From an uncultured Clostridia bacterium (GTDB lineage: Bacteria; Bacillota; Clostridia; Oscillospirales; Acutalibacteraceae): 22,170 bases of DNA. Both the position numbers and the translations under genes were made by a program. This document shows, piece by piece, positions 1-7,432 of the stretch. The notes below the pieces were generated by a model that was not told the origin of the DNA, did not search any database, and saw only the letters and a list, made by a program, of their open reading frames with translations. Positions within the stretch are counted from its first letter, which is position 1; each line of letters starts with the position of its first letter. Where the stretch lies: the NCBI GenBank assembly GCA_937888485.1, contig CALAQQ010000271.1:1-22170 (forward strand), read 5' to 3'.

Positions 1-131
1 TGGAATGTCAATCCATCATAGAAACCAGATTTAACCAGTTCTGTTATTTGTGCAACGTGTTTGGGTGCAATATTTGGCAATGTTTCAATTATAACGTTAC
101 CGTGCGTAAGTGTCATTTGTATTTTGGACAT
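1..131 (-). CDS. Cyclophilin-type peptidyl-prolyl isomerase, N-terminal fragment
   Basis: Only the first 43 codons are in the window; the gene continues past the left edge. Reading from the ATG at 131 on the minus strand, the protein starts MSKIQMTLTHGNVIIE and continues through APKHVAQI to GFYDGLTF. This is the first beta-hairpin and the F-Y-D-G-L-x-F-H block of cyclophilins, which accelerate cis/trans isomerisation of X-Pro bonds during folding. No signal peptide is visible, so it is probably cytoplasmic. A purine-rich GGGAAAG lies just upstream of the ATG. The APxHVAxIxELV wording looks to me more like alphaproteobacterial cyclophilins than clostridial ones; this is recollection of family flavour, not a search. 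The family call is confident; the origin is not. Confidence 0.72.
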   Translation of the reverse strand, partial: MSKIQMTLTHGNVIIETLPNIAPKHVAQITELVKSGFYDGLTF

Positions 132-162
132 TTCTTTCCCTTTTGACTGTTTGTTTAATTTT

Positions 163-879
163 ATGTTTTATAATATAGTTATGAATTTTGATCCTTTCAT
201 TTTTGACTCATCATCAACCGAAACAAAACACTATCTTCCCACTTTTCTTTATGACAACAATCCTCTTAATGATGTAAACTATCTGTATAATTTTTCTATA
301 TTAAAAAAATACACCTTAAATTCTGTACATGCTAATTTACATAATGAAATTCCGGAAATCGATACACTGTTTGTTTGGGAAGATGATGGAGTGAAAAGAG
401 GAAAAAAATTTGTTTTAGAGCATTACAACAGACCGAATAAGACCGATATCATTCCGAATACGGATATTACCATGAGTTTAGCAAAAGAAAATATAAATCT
501 TTTGCTTCCATATTTTGATTCAATGAAAAACACAGAATTCTTTTTGTTTTTTTCTCCATTCAGTATTGCCTATTGGGATGAACAATACAGACTCAATAAA
601 ATTGATATGTGGAAATCTGTCTATCTTGAGATTTGTAAAATTTTAGTTAATTACGATAATGTTCATCTTCTATTCTGGACTGATGATAATATGATGACTA
701 TTATCACAAATCTTGAAAATTATAAAGATACAGCGCACTATGTTCCGGAAATTTGTCCGGAAATAGTTGATAGAATAAACAACTTAGACGGTAAACTCAC
801 TCCTAAAAATTATATTGGTGAAATAAATAAATTTTTTGACTATATTATTCAATATGATTATCAGCAAATTTTCAACTGA
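163..879 (+). CDS. DltD/SGNH-hydrolase-like surface protein, C-terminal part (5'-truncated)
   Basis: The frame is open from about 22 to 879 but has no convincing start. ATGs at 163 and 181 lack a ribosome binding site, and codons before about 150 look unrelated because that DNA encodes the opposite-strand cyclophilin. From about 163 the protein resembles the C-terminal two thirds of a family of about 340-370 aa clostridial DltD/SGNH-like exported proteins. Visible landmarks are YLPTFLYDNNPLNDVNYLYN, then an FFLFFSPFSIAYWD strand, VHLLFWTDD, and NLENYKDTAHYVPEI, where the Asp-x-x-His of the SGNH triad (DTAHY) is expected. The N-terminal membrane anchor and the block with the nucleophile Ser are missing, so the fragment is probably inactive. 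Such proteins usually sit with surface-polysaccharide genes, which fits the LCP gene downstream. The truncation may be an assembly join. Confidence 0.6.
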   Translation: MFYNIVMNFDPFIFDSSSTETKHYLPTFLYDNNPLNDVNYLYNFSILKKYTLNSVHANLHNEIPEIDTLFVWEDDGVKRGKKFVLEHYNRPNKTDIIPNTDITMSLAKENINLLLPYFDSMKNTEFFLFFSPFSIAYWDEQYRLNKIDMWKSVYLEICKILVNYDNVHLLFWTDDNMMTIITNLENYKDTAHYVPEICPEIVDRINNLDGKLTPKNYIGEINKFFDYIIQYDYQQIFN

Positions 880-896
880 TACAAAACCTTTATAAT
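869..896 (+). promoter_or_regulatory. Candidate sigma-A promoter for the first LCP gene
   Basis: TTTTCA (869-874), a 16-base gap and a perfect TATAAT (891-896) lie about 40 bases before the ATG at 937. The -10 is good and the -35 only fair. A small inverted repeat, ATCAC-GCG-GTGAT (920-932), covers the ribosome binding site just downstream and could mask it. Confidence 0.42.
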
Positions 897-936
897 TAAA
901 GCAAACTCAAAAAGTAATGATCACGCGGTGATAACT

Positions 937-1893
937 ATGAAAAAGAATTTTAAAATAACAGCCGTTATTCTGATTGTCATTTCATTGTTTGCAGGAACGG
1001 TTATAACCGTTAATCATTTTTTAGACAAAGCCGATTCAGATAATGAAATCACAAATTCCGAAACACAGACTGCAGAAACTGTTTCGGCTACCGACAACAT
1101 TCTCAATCCTGAGGATATCGAGTGGAACGGTGATGATTTTGAAGCATTGAATAATGACGGACTTGTCAATATTCTCCTCATAGGTCAGGATAAGCGTGAG
1201 GGTGAAAGCAGACAGCGCTCGGATGCAATGATTCTTTGCAGTTTCAACCCCGAAACCAACAAGCTCTCGATGATTTCATTTCTCCGTGACCTCTATGTTC
1301 AGATTCCAAATTATGAGGATAACCGTCTGAATGCCGCATACGCATACGGCGGATTTGAACTTCTGAAAGAAACACTTGCTCTGAATTTCGGAATCACGGT
1401 TGACGGATGCCTTGAATCGGATTTTGAAGGGTTCAAAAAGATAATCGATACGGTAGGCGGTGTTGACATCGAACTTACCGCTGAAGAAGCCGGAATAGTC
1501 GGCAACGGCGCATCGGAAGGACTCTGCACTCTTGACGGCAAGCAGGCTCTCACATATGCAAGAATCCGTAAAATCGACAGTGATTTTCAAAGAACCGCAA
1601 GACAAAGAAAAATTATGGGTGCTGTTTTTGAAAAAGCAAAAAACTATTCTTTGACAGAACTTGCTATGTTTTTCAGTGAAATTCTGCCGCTGATGGCAAC
1701 CGATATGACGGAAGATGAAATGATGGCTCTTGCTTTGTCGTTCGCATCTTCGTTCCGTGACATCGAAACAGAGAGCTATATCGTTCCTGCAGAGGGAACA
1801 TATAAAAATGCTATGATAAGAGAAATGGCAGTCCTCGTGCCAAACCTTTACGAAATCAAAAAACTGATTTTTGAAGAATATCTGCCGATGTAA
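937..1893 (+). CDS. LytR-CpsA-Psr (LCP) family glycopolymer transferase
   Basis: LCP proteins transfer lipid-linked teichoic acids or capsular polysaccharides onto peptidoglycan on the outer face of the membrane. The 318-residue protein has a short cytoplasmic N-terminus, one membrane segment (about 7-27), an acidic/Thr linker and one LCP domain (about 76-235). Family signatures are NILLIGQD, the RSDAM catalytic Arg/Asp block, SFLRD, RLNAAYAYGG and ARIRKIDSDFQRTARQRK. I prefer the ATG at 937 over the in-frame GTG at 928, because GGTGAT (927-932) is well placed as ribosome binding site for 937. A glycosyltransferase-like gene follows after 23 bases and a subtilisin gene after that. The last 11 codons plus stop are copied almost exactly at 2856-2889. 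A second LCP protein lies on the other strand at 6151-7320. Confidence 0.93.
   Translation: MKKNFKITAVILIVISLFAGTVITVNHFLDKADSDNEITNSETQTAETVSATDNILNPEDIEWNGDDFEALNNDGLVNILLIGQDKREGESRQRSDAMILCSFNPETNKLSMISFLRDLYVQIPNYEDNRLNAAYAYGGFELLKETLALNFGITVDGCLESDFEGFKKIIDTVGGVDIELTAEEAGIVGNGASEGLCTLDGKQALTYARIRKIDSDFQRTARQRKIMGAVFEKAKNYSLTELAMFFSEILPLMATDMTEDEMMALALSFASSFRDIETESYIVPAEGTYKNAMIREMAVLVPNLYEIKKLIFEEYLPM
1858..1889 (+). repeat. 32-bp direct repeat, copy 1 (3' end of LCP gene)
   Basis: A stretch starting with six A and running to CTGCCGAT encodes the end of the LCP protein (KKLIFEEYLP). An identical 32-base copy is at 2856-2887, 998 bases downstream, so the two copies bracket the glycosyltransferase-like gene. 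Confidence 0.9.
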
Positions 1894-1916
1894 AAAGAAC
1901 GAAATGGGTGAAAATA

Positions 1917-2825
1917 GTGAAAAAAGGTGAAGTAACAATTCTTGTTAACTCCTGTGATTTATATGAGGATACATGGTATCCGTTCTTTAAGTTACTGCAG
2001 ATGCAGTGGCCCGACTGTCCGTACAGAACGGTTCTGCATACTGAAACTAAGGAATACAACTGTCCTTTTATGAAAGTGGAAACTATCAAATCGGGTAATG
2101 ACAAATCATGGACTGCAAGACTTAAATATGCATTGAACGAAATTGACAGCGAATTTATTCTCTTTTTCCTCGAGGACTTTTTTATTCTTGAGCCTGTCAG
2201 AACCGAAGTTTTTGATAAAGCTCTGGATATTATCAGAAAAAACGATGATATAGGATTGGTTCATTTCACTCCTACTGAAAAGGAAATGCCTGAACCCGAA
2301 AATGATCTTGAGAACTGCTTCTATGAATTGCCCGTCAGAAAACGTACATTAAGAACAAGGGTTGCAGTTTCTTTATTCAGAAAAGACTATTTTTTAAAAC
2401 TGTTGTACGGTGATGAGAATCCTTGGCAATACGAACGCGAATCACATATCAGATCAATGTTTGCAGGCTACAAAATCATCCGTCAGGATTACAGTTTATA
2501 TCCGCCCGCATTCACCTATTGCCTTGACCACGATATAGGCATAGGCGTCACTTCAAGAAAATGGCTAAAAAACAACAAAGCATTTTTTGAATCAAAAGGA
2601 ATCTGCGATGTCAATTATGACCGACTCGGCATTATGACAGATGAAATCAAAGCTGAAATGCAAAAATATCAGTCGGATATCAAAAAAATCGGATTCAAAG
2701 AATGGTTTTACAAAATAATCAAGCAACCCATAAAACGAAAACTACGACATAACTGGTTGTTCCAGGACCTGATAAACATAAAAAAATACATCAAATGGAA
2801 AAAATATTATAAGAACTATAAATAA
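1917..2825 (+). CDS. Glycosyltransferase-like protein (GT2-type fold suspected)
   Basis: A soluble protein of about 302 residues with no signal peptide or membrane helix. The N-terminus TILVNSCDLYEDTWYPFF and the later block SEFILFFLEDFFILEP (about 78-93) look like the Rossmann start and the DxD-like metal site (E86-D87) of small family-2-type glycosyltransferases. The C-terminus is Lys-rich and could lie on the membrane surface. Its place between an LCP transferase and a secreted protease suggests a role in building a surface glycan; donor and acceptor cannot be read from the sequence. I chose GTG 1917 because GGGTGA lies 5-6 bases upstream; GTG 1908 is the alternative. It is flanked by a 32-bp direct repeat, so it may be a later insertion into an older LCP-subtilisin pair. 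Confidence 0.62.
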   Translation: MKKGEVTILVNSCDLYEDTWYPFFKLLQMQWPDCPYRTVLHTETKEYNCPFMKVETIKSGNDKSWTARLKYALNEIDSEFILFFLEDFFILEPVRTEVFDKALDIIRKNDDIGLVHFTPTEKEMPEPENDLENCFYELPVRKRTLRTRVAVSLFRKDYFLKLLYGDENPWQYERESHIRSMFAGYKIIRQDYSLYPPAFTYCLDHDIGIGVTSRKWLKNNKAFFESKGICDVNYDRLGIMTDEIKAEMQKYQSDIKKIGFKEWFYKIIKQPIKRKLRHNWLFQDLINIKKYIKWKKYYKNYK

Positions 2826-2855
2826 TACTTTTGATTTATTGATTTTCGAAATATG

Positions 2856-2887
2856 AAAAAACTGATTTTTGAAGAATATCTGCCGAT
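2856..2887 (+). repeat. 32-bp direct repeat, copy 2 (displaced LCP gene end)
   Basis: Identical over 32 bases to 1858-1889. Here it is not part of an LCP gene: preceded by ATG it makes a 12-codon remnant ORF (MKKLIFEEYLPI, stop TAG), about 20 bases before the subtilisin start. A remnant of a duplication or insertion event is the simplest reading. Confidence 0.9.
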
Positions 2888-2909
2888 ATAGAATAAAAAG
2901 GTGAAATTA

Positions 2910-4739
2910 ATGATATATCTTAAGAAAATATCCGCGCTATTGCTCGCCCTGCTTATCTGCTTTACTTGTTTTTCGGGCGGAATTGCTTTTGGAACGGGAT
3001 ATGCTGAATATGATGCCGAGGCGAGTAACACTGAATTTGCTCAGAAAACCGCAGAAATCATAAAAAATGAAAACAGCCCATCATCTATGCTGAGAATCAT
3101 AGGCAGATTCAGTAAGAAGCCTTCGTATTCAACTTTCTCGAATGCGGAAGATACGCTTATCTCGGATGACGGAAGGTTTGTTCTTCAGTTTTCGACAGAA
3201 CAAAAGCTTCTTGAATGCCTCGGAAAACTAAACTGCAATCCCAACGTAATCTATGCAGAACGTGACTGCGCTGTTTATACGGAAGCCGTTGAAGAAACAA
3301 GTGAATATTTATCCTGGGGCGTTGAGACGATTGAGGCTGATGTTTATTCGAAAGCTCTTGCCGCGTCTGCCACGGATAAGACTGTTACCGTTGCAATAGT
3401 TGACAGCGGATCTCAGGATATAGACTTTATCAAAGATAAACTTGTTGACGGTTATGACTTTTTTGAAAACGATTCCGATGCTTTTCAAGATGAAAGTGTT
3501 GACAGCCACGGAACGTTTCTTGCAAGCATCATCGCTGACTGCACCCGCAATCTTCCTGTGAAGATTATGCCCGTCAGAGTTCTTGATTCAAAAAACGGCT
3601 CATTGATAAATGCGATCAACGGTATAATTTATGCAGTAGATAACGGTGCGGATGTTATCAATATAAGCCTCGGTGCTACTCTGAATAACTGCCGTTCACT
3701 TGAGGATGCCGTCAATTACGCAGCGTCAAAAAACGTTACTGTTGTTGTATGCGCAGGCAATATCAAAAGCGATATTGCGAATTACTGCCCCGCACACGTT
3801 GATTCCGCATTGACAGTCACTTCAATCAATTCGGATTATGCATTTTCTGAAAGCTTCTCAAATTTCGGTGACAAAGTTGATTTTGCTGCACCGGGTGAAA
3901 ACATAATAGGATACAATGCCTCGGGTGAAATAACTGCTTTGAGCGGCACATCAATGTCAACTGCTTTTGTTTCGGCTGCAGCAGCAATGTTCCGACTCGA
4001 TCACCCCGCCTGTAACAACAATCAGGTGCGTGATGCCCTTGTATCCTGCACCGTGGACTACGGCGACACGGGTTGGGACAAATACTACGGCTGGGGTGTA
4101 CTGAAACTCAGCAATCTTGCAAATTCTGACATAAAGTATGTGGAATCGGTCAGCTTAGAACAGGATTCATATACTCTTTATGAAGGCGATATGCTGGAAA
4201 TCAACCCTATAATCTCTCCCGCTGATGCAACCGATAAATCATTTACGCTTTCGGCAAGTAACGGAAACATTTCGATAAACAGCAACATAATAACCGCTGT
4301 ATCTCAGGGCTCAACAACGCTCACTGTAACAAGCAATGACGGTGCTTATTATGATACAATGGAAATAACCGTAAACAAATACCCCGAACTCAGAATAAAA
4401 AACAATCCGGGCTCAAAAACAATCAACTACGGCGAAACTTTAAGACTTACGGCAGAAACAGCAAACAGACCTGAAGGTTCTGTGGTATGGTGGTATGTTG
4501 ACGGAACAAAAATCAGCGAAGGCGAAATTTTTGAAATAGCTCCTTCAAAAAGGAATGTCACCATAACAGCAAAGCTGGTTGACAAAGACGGAGTCCCCGC
4601 ATTAAATTCGCAGGGAATTGAAATTTCCGACTCCGAAACTGTTACTGTCAATTCGGGATTTTTTCAAAAAATCATTTCATTTTTCAAAAATCTTTTCAGA
4701 CTAAACAGAACTGTTGTTCAATTTGTTTTTGAGAATTAA
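2910..4739 (+). CDS. Secreted subtilisin-like serine protease (S8) with C-terminal Ig-like domains
   Basis: The 609-residue exported protein starts with a signal peptide (about 1-30), then a propeptide-like region, then a subtilase domain. The triad is visible: Asp165 in AIVDSGSQD (DSG instead of the more usual DTG), His200 in DSHGTFLAS, and Ser348 in LSGTSMSTAF; VINISLGA and VVCAGN match the substrate and oxyanion strands. After about residue 410 comes a BIG_2-like bacterial Ig domain (SVSLEQDSYTLYEGD to DTMEITV), then a second Ig-like domain. The tail FFQKIISFFKNLFRLNR is amphipathic and basic and could hold the protein at the membrane. The ATG at 2910 is preferred over GTG 2901 because AAGGTGA (2898-2904) is correctly spaced. 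It probably shares transcripts with the LCP and glycosyltransferase genes and ends at a strong hairpin. Confidence 0.92.
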   Translation: MIYLKKISALLLALLICFTCFSGGIAFGTGYAEYDAEASNTEFAQKTAEIIKNENSPSSMLRIIGRFSKKPSYSTFSNAEDTLISDDGRFVLQFSTEQKLLECLGKLNCNPNVIYAERDCAVYTEAVEETSEYLSWGVETIEADVYSKALAASATDKTVTVAIVDSGSQDIDFIKDKLVDGYDFFENDSDAFQDESVDSHGTFLASIIADCTRNLPVKIMPVRVLDSKNGSLINAINGIIYAVDNGADVINISLGATLNNCRSLEDAVNYAASKNVTVVVCAGNIKSDIANYCPAHVDSALTVTSINSDYAFSESFSNFGDKVDFAAPGENIIGYNASGEITALSGTSMSTAFVSAAAAMFRLDHPACNNNQVRDALVSCTVDYGDTGWDKYYGWGVLKLSNLANSDIKYVESVSLEQDSYTLYEGDMLEINPIISPADATDKSFTLSASNGNISINSNIITAVSQGSTTLTVTSNDGAYYDTMEITVNKYPELRIKNNPGSKTINYGETLRLTAETANRPEGSVVWWYVDGTKISEGEIFEIAPSKRNVTITAKLVDKDGVPALNSQGIEISDSETVTVNSGFFQKIISFFKNLFRLNRTVVQFVFEN

Positions 4740-4742
4740 AAT

Positions 4743-4781
4743 AAAGGCTTGTATGGTCAATCAGTCCATACAAGCCTTTTA
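4743..4781. terminator. Bidirectional terminator between subtilisin and PqqD genes
   Basis: A perfect 14-bp stem (4743-4756 with 4766-4779) and a 9-base loop lie between convergent genes. T-rich tracts follow on the plus side, and the A-rich DNA before the stem gives T-rich RNA on the minus side. Confidence 0.88.
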
Positions 4782-5054
4782 TTATTCTATCAAACCGTTT
4801 TCAATAAGCTGCATAAGGAAATCTTTCAAATCAGCCTCGGCTTCTTCCTTGGGTACATCATAATTACTGAGCATTGCATTCAAAAGCTCATCAAAGGTCT
4901 TTTCTGTTTTAAGCTCGTCCCACAAAAACTTGCTTACCTCATTGAGTACAATAATATTTGAACCTACAGAGTTATCGACAGGCACTGCAAGATATTCACC
5001 TGCAACCTCTCTTGCAACATAACCCTGCTTTATACTTAATTTTCTGTTTTCCAT
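4782..5054 (-). CDS. PqqD-family protein
   Basis: A 90-residue soluble protein resembling the PqqD fold, the small peptide-binding chaperone that presents precursor peptides to radical SAM maturases. The typical pattern is visible: REVAGEYLAVPV at the start, then IIVLNEVSKFLWDEL, a central helix with TFDELLNAMLSNYDV, and a C-terminal DLKDFLMQLIENGLI. The start is the ATG at 5054 (MENRKLSIKQ), with GAGGT about 8 bases upstream; earlier in-frame codons belong to the epimerase gene. It starts 10 bases after the epimerase stop and is the last gene of the LCP-epimerase operon. No radical SAM gene or precursor peptide is in the window, so the usual partner is missing. Stand-alone PqqD-like proteins also occur in Firmicute polysaccharide loci, where their job is unclear. 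Confidence 0.75.
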   Translation of the reverse strand: MENRKLSIKQGYVAREVAGEYLAVPVDNSVGSNIIVLNEVSKFLWDELKTEKTFDELLNAMLSNYDVPKEEAEADLKDFLMQLIENGLIE

Positions 5055-5064
5055 ATTAATTACC

Positions 5065-6141
5065 TCACATATAGAACTCTTTATACCACTCTGCAAATTT
5101 GCGCAAACCGTCACGAAGAGAGGTTGAGGGTTTGAATCCGAAATCTCTCTCGAGTGCGGATGTGTCTGCATATGTAACGGGCACATCACCTGCCTGCATA
5201 GGCACAAGCTGTTTATGTGCTTCAAAATCATAGTCAGCAGGCAAAACCTCTGCACGGATAAGCTCCTGCTGAAGAATATCAACAAAGTCGAGAAGATTCT
5301 CGGGACTGTTGTTGCCGATATTATAGACTCTGTAAGGCGGTACGGGAAGTCCGTCTTCACCGTTTTCCTTTTCGGGAGCGCATTGCATAACTCTCTTTAC
5401 ACCTTCAACAATGTCGTCAACAAAAGTGAAATCTCTCTTGCAGTTACCAAAATTGAAAATCTGAATGTTATCTCCTGCTCTGAGCTTGTTTGTGAAACCG
5501 AAATACGCCATGTCAGGTCTGCCCGCAGGTCCGTAGACGGTGAAGAAACGAAGTCCCGTTGAGGGGATATTATAGAGCTTAGAATAGGAATGAGCCATAA
5601 GCTCGTTGCTTTTTTTGGTTGCCGCATAAAGGCTGACGGGATTATCAACCTTGTCATCGGTGCTGTAAGGAATCTTTTTGTTTGAGCCGTAAACACTCGA
5701 TGATGAAGCATAAACAAGATGCTCAACGGGGTGATTACGGCAAGCCTCAAGGATATTGTAAAATCCGATGATATTGCTTTCAATATAGACATCGGGATTT
5801 GTTATTGAATAACGCACACCCGCCTGAGCCGCAAGGTTAACAACAACATCAAAGCCGTATTCTTCAAAGCATTCATCAATGAGTTTTCTGTCGGCAATAT
5901 TGCCTTTGATGAAAACAAACTGACTGCCGTTAAAGCTTTTCTGAGCTGCCAGAGTCATTATTTCGGCAAGTCTGTGCTTCTTGATTGAAACATCGTAATA
6001 ATCATTCATATTGTCGATACCGACAATTTTTATTGAGTCAACGGTTTTCATGAGCTCTGTCACGAGATTCGAACCTATGAATCCTGCCGCACCTGTGACA
6101 AGAACCGTTTTGCCGTTAAGATTAACATTCTGAGCTAACAT
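5065..6141 (-). CDS. NAD-dependent epimerase/dehydratase, UDP-glucuronate 4-epimerase-like
   Basis: A 358-residue extended short-chain dehydrogenase. The NAD-binding Gly motif is GAAGFIG (17-23), the catalytic Ser region is YASSSSVYG (144-152), and the Tyr-x-x-x-Lys pair is Y172/K176 in LYAATKKS. The stretch LRFFTVYGPAGRPDMAYF and the length match UDP-glucuronate 4-epimerases of the CapI type, which make UDP-galacturonate for surface polysaccharides. Related UDP-sugar epimerases cannot be excluded. No signal peptide is present, so it is cytoplasmic. The ATG at 6141 has GGTGAAG just upstream, overlapping the stop of the preceding LCP gene, so translation is probably coupled. The order LCP, epimerase, PqqD suggests that the uronic-acid polymer precursor and the wall-attachment enzyme are made together. 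Confidence 0.88.
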   Translation of the reverse strand: MLAQNVNLNGKTVLVTGAAGFIGSNLVTELMKTVDSIKIVGIDNMNDYYDVSIKKHRLAEIMTLAAQKSFNGSQFVFIKGNIADRKLIDECFEEYGFDVVVNLAAQAGVRYSITNPDVYIESNIIGFYNILEACRNHPVEHLVYASSSSVYGSNKKIPYSTDDKVDNPVSLYAATKKSNELMAHSYSKLYNIPSTGLRFFTVYGPAGRPDMAYFGFTNKLRAGDNIQIFNFGNCKRDFTFVDDIVEGVKRVMQCAPEKENGEDGLPVPPYRVYNIGNNSPENLLDFVDILQQELIRAEVLPADYDFEAHKQLVPMQAGDVPVTYADTSALERDFGFKPSTSLRDGLRKFAEWYKEFYM

Positions 6142-6150
6142 AACTTCACC

Positions 6151-7320
6151 TTATCCGTATATTATTTTATTCACTCTTCTTGCGGCATCATCGATATCAA
6201 ACGAAATAATCGCCATGCCGTTATAACGCTTATAGGCATATGCACCGCTGAAAGGTACGTGATGAGAATCAATATTGAGTCCGCTTCTCATTGCATCTGT
6301 TGCGATATTACCTATAACAGAGGTAAGCTCTGTAAGGCTGATGTTGGTCTTTACAAGTCCGAATGCAAAGTTGGTCAGATCATATATTTCAGAGATACTC
6401 TTTTCGGCAATAATCTTTTTTGCAAGGGTTTCTATAACGTTTCTCTGCCTTGCTGTTCTGCCGAAGTCGCTGTCAATCTTACGGATTCTCATATATGCAA
6501 GTGCTCTGTCACCGTTGAAGTTATTAGGACCTACATTATATTTAACAGCACCGCCACTGTAATTTGTCAGATAATTAACCTCTGCCTGAGTGAGGCTGAT
6601 TGTAACTCCGCCCGCTCTGTCAATGAAATCCGTTACGCCGTTGAAATCAACAACAACAAAGCGCTGGATATCAAGGTCAAAAAGCTGATTGACAGTATTG
6701 ACTGCAAGTCCTACACCGTCTAACGAATAGGCAGCATTGATTCTGTTCCAGCCTCTGCCTTCGATGGGCACAAGTGAGTCACGGAGAATGGAAATCATCT
6801 TTATTGCGCCCGTTTTTTTATTATAGGACACAACAATCATCGCGTCGCTTCTGCCTCTTTCACGGGTAACATCTCTTGAGTCCGTTCCCATAACAAGAAT
6901 GTTTTCGATGTTGGGGTCTTTCTTTTCAACTTTATAAATCGGAGTTTTTCCGTAAACACTTTTTACATTTTCATTTCTGCCGAAAGATGCGTTTCTGTCG
7001 AGTCCGTCATCTTTTACAGAGCCGTTTCCGCCCTTGTTTACGCTGTTTGCAATAGTCTGCGAAGCGGTTGTTGTGATATCTCTGCCGAGATCCTCTTCTC
7101 TGAGGGTAACATCCTTCCACTCCTCCGGCTGAGGATCTGTTTCCGGCACAACGTATTCATCCGTTCTTTCAACAATTTCAACCTCTTCATAAGCATTGTT
7201 ATGATAGCTGATGACAAGAGGAAGCGCTATGCCTGCAACTGTTCCGATTACAATCACAAACGGAATAAGCAGGAGCAAGGCAAGTATTCTTTTTTTCTTC
7301 GATTCCTTTTCTTTTTTCAT
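6151..7320 (-). CDS. LytR-CpsA-Psr (LCP) family glycopolymer transferase (second copy)
   Basis: A 389-residue protein with a Lys-rich cytoplasmic N-terminus, a membrane helix (about 11-37), a linker of about 90 residues and an LCP domain. Signatures are NILVMGTDSRD, RGRSDAMIVVSY, MISILRD, RINAAYSLDG and YMRIRKIDSDFGRTARQR. It should attach wall glycopolymers to peptidoglycan outside the membrane. It is the first gene of a three-gene operon; its stop is 9 bases before the epimerase start. It shares the core motifs with the LCP protein at 937-1893 but has a longer linker, so the two are paralogues and may serve different polymers. The ATG at 7320 is followed by MKKEKESKKKR, the expected positive-inside start. 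A promoter candidate lies about 40 bases upstream. Confidence 0.94.
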   Translation of the reverse strand: MKKEKESKKKRILALLLLIPFVIVIGTVAGIALPLVISYHNNAYEEVEIVERTDEYVVPETDPQPEEWKDVTLREEDLGRDITTTASQTIANSVNKGGNGSVKDDGLDRNASFGRNENVKSVYGKTPIYKVEKKDPNIENILVMGTDSRDVTRERGRSDAMIVVSYNKKTGAIKMISILRDSLVPIEGRGWNRINAAYSLDGVGLAVNTVNQLFDLDIQRFVVVDFNGVTDFIDRAGGVTISLTQAEVNYLTNYSGGAVKYNVGPNNFNGDRALAYMRIRKIDSDFGRTARQRNVIETLAKKIIAEKSISEIYDLTNFAFGLVKTNISLTELTSVIGNIATDAMRSGLNIDSHHVPFSGAYAYKRYNGMAIISFDIDDAARRVNKIIYG

Positions 7321-7358
7321 AAAAGCACCTGTTTCATAAAAACTTTTATATATTGTTT

Positions 7359-7387
7359 ATTTTAACATAATCTTTTAAAAAATACAA
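7359..7387 (-). promoter_or_regulatory. Candidate promoter for LCP-epimerase-PqqD operon
   Basis: On the minus strand TTGTAT (7387-7382), a 17-base spacer and TAAAAT (7364-7359) give a plausible sigma-A promoter in very AT-rich DNA upstream of the ATG at 7320. Confidence 0.42.
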
Positions 7388-7400
7388 TATAACAACATAA

Positions 7401-7430
7401 AAATGCCCACGGCTTGAACCGTGGGCATTT
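7401..7430 (-). terminator. Rho-independent terminator of the beta-helix gene
   Basis: A perfect 12-bp stem (7401-7412 with 7419-7430) and a 6-base loop lie just after the stop at 7433. On the minus strand it is followed by a T tract. Confidence 0.88.
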
Positions 7431-7432
7431 CA

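Noticed and set aside
1276..1938. Long minus-strand open frame opposite the LCP gene
   Set aside because: The peptide is Cys/Phe/Ser-rich with no domain, has no RBS, and lies entirely opposite a clear LCP gene; it is a codon-bias shadow.
2855..2893. 12-codon ORF MKKLIFEEYLPI before the subtilisin
   Set aside because: It is the copied end of the LCP gene with no RBS, best explained as a repeat remnant.
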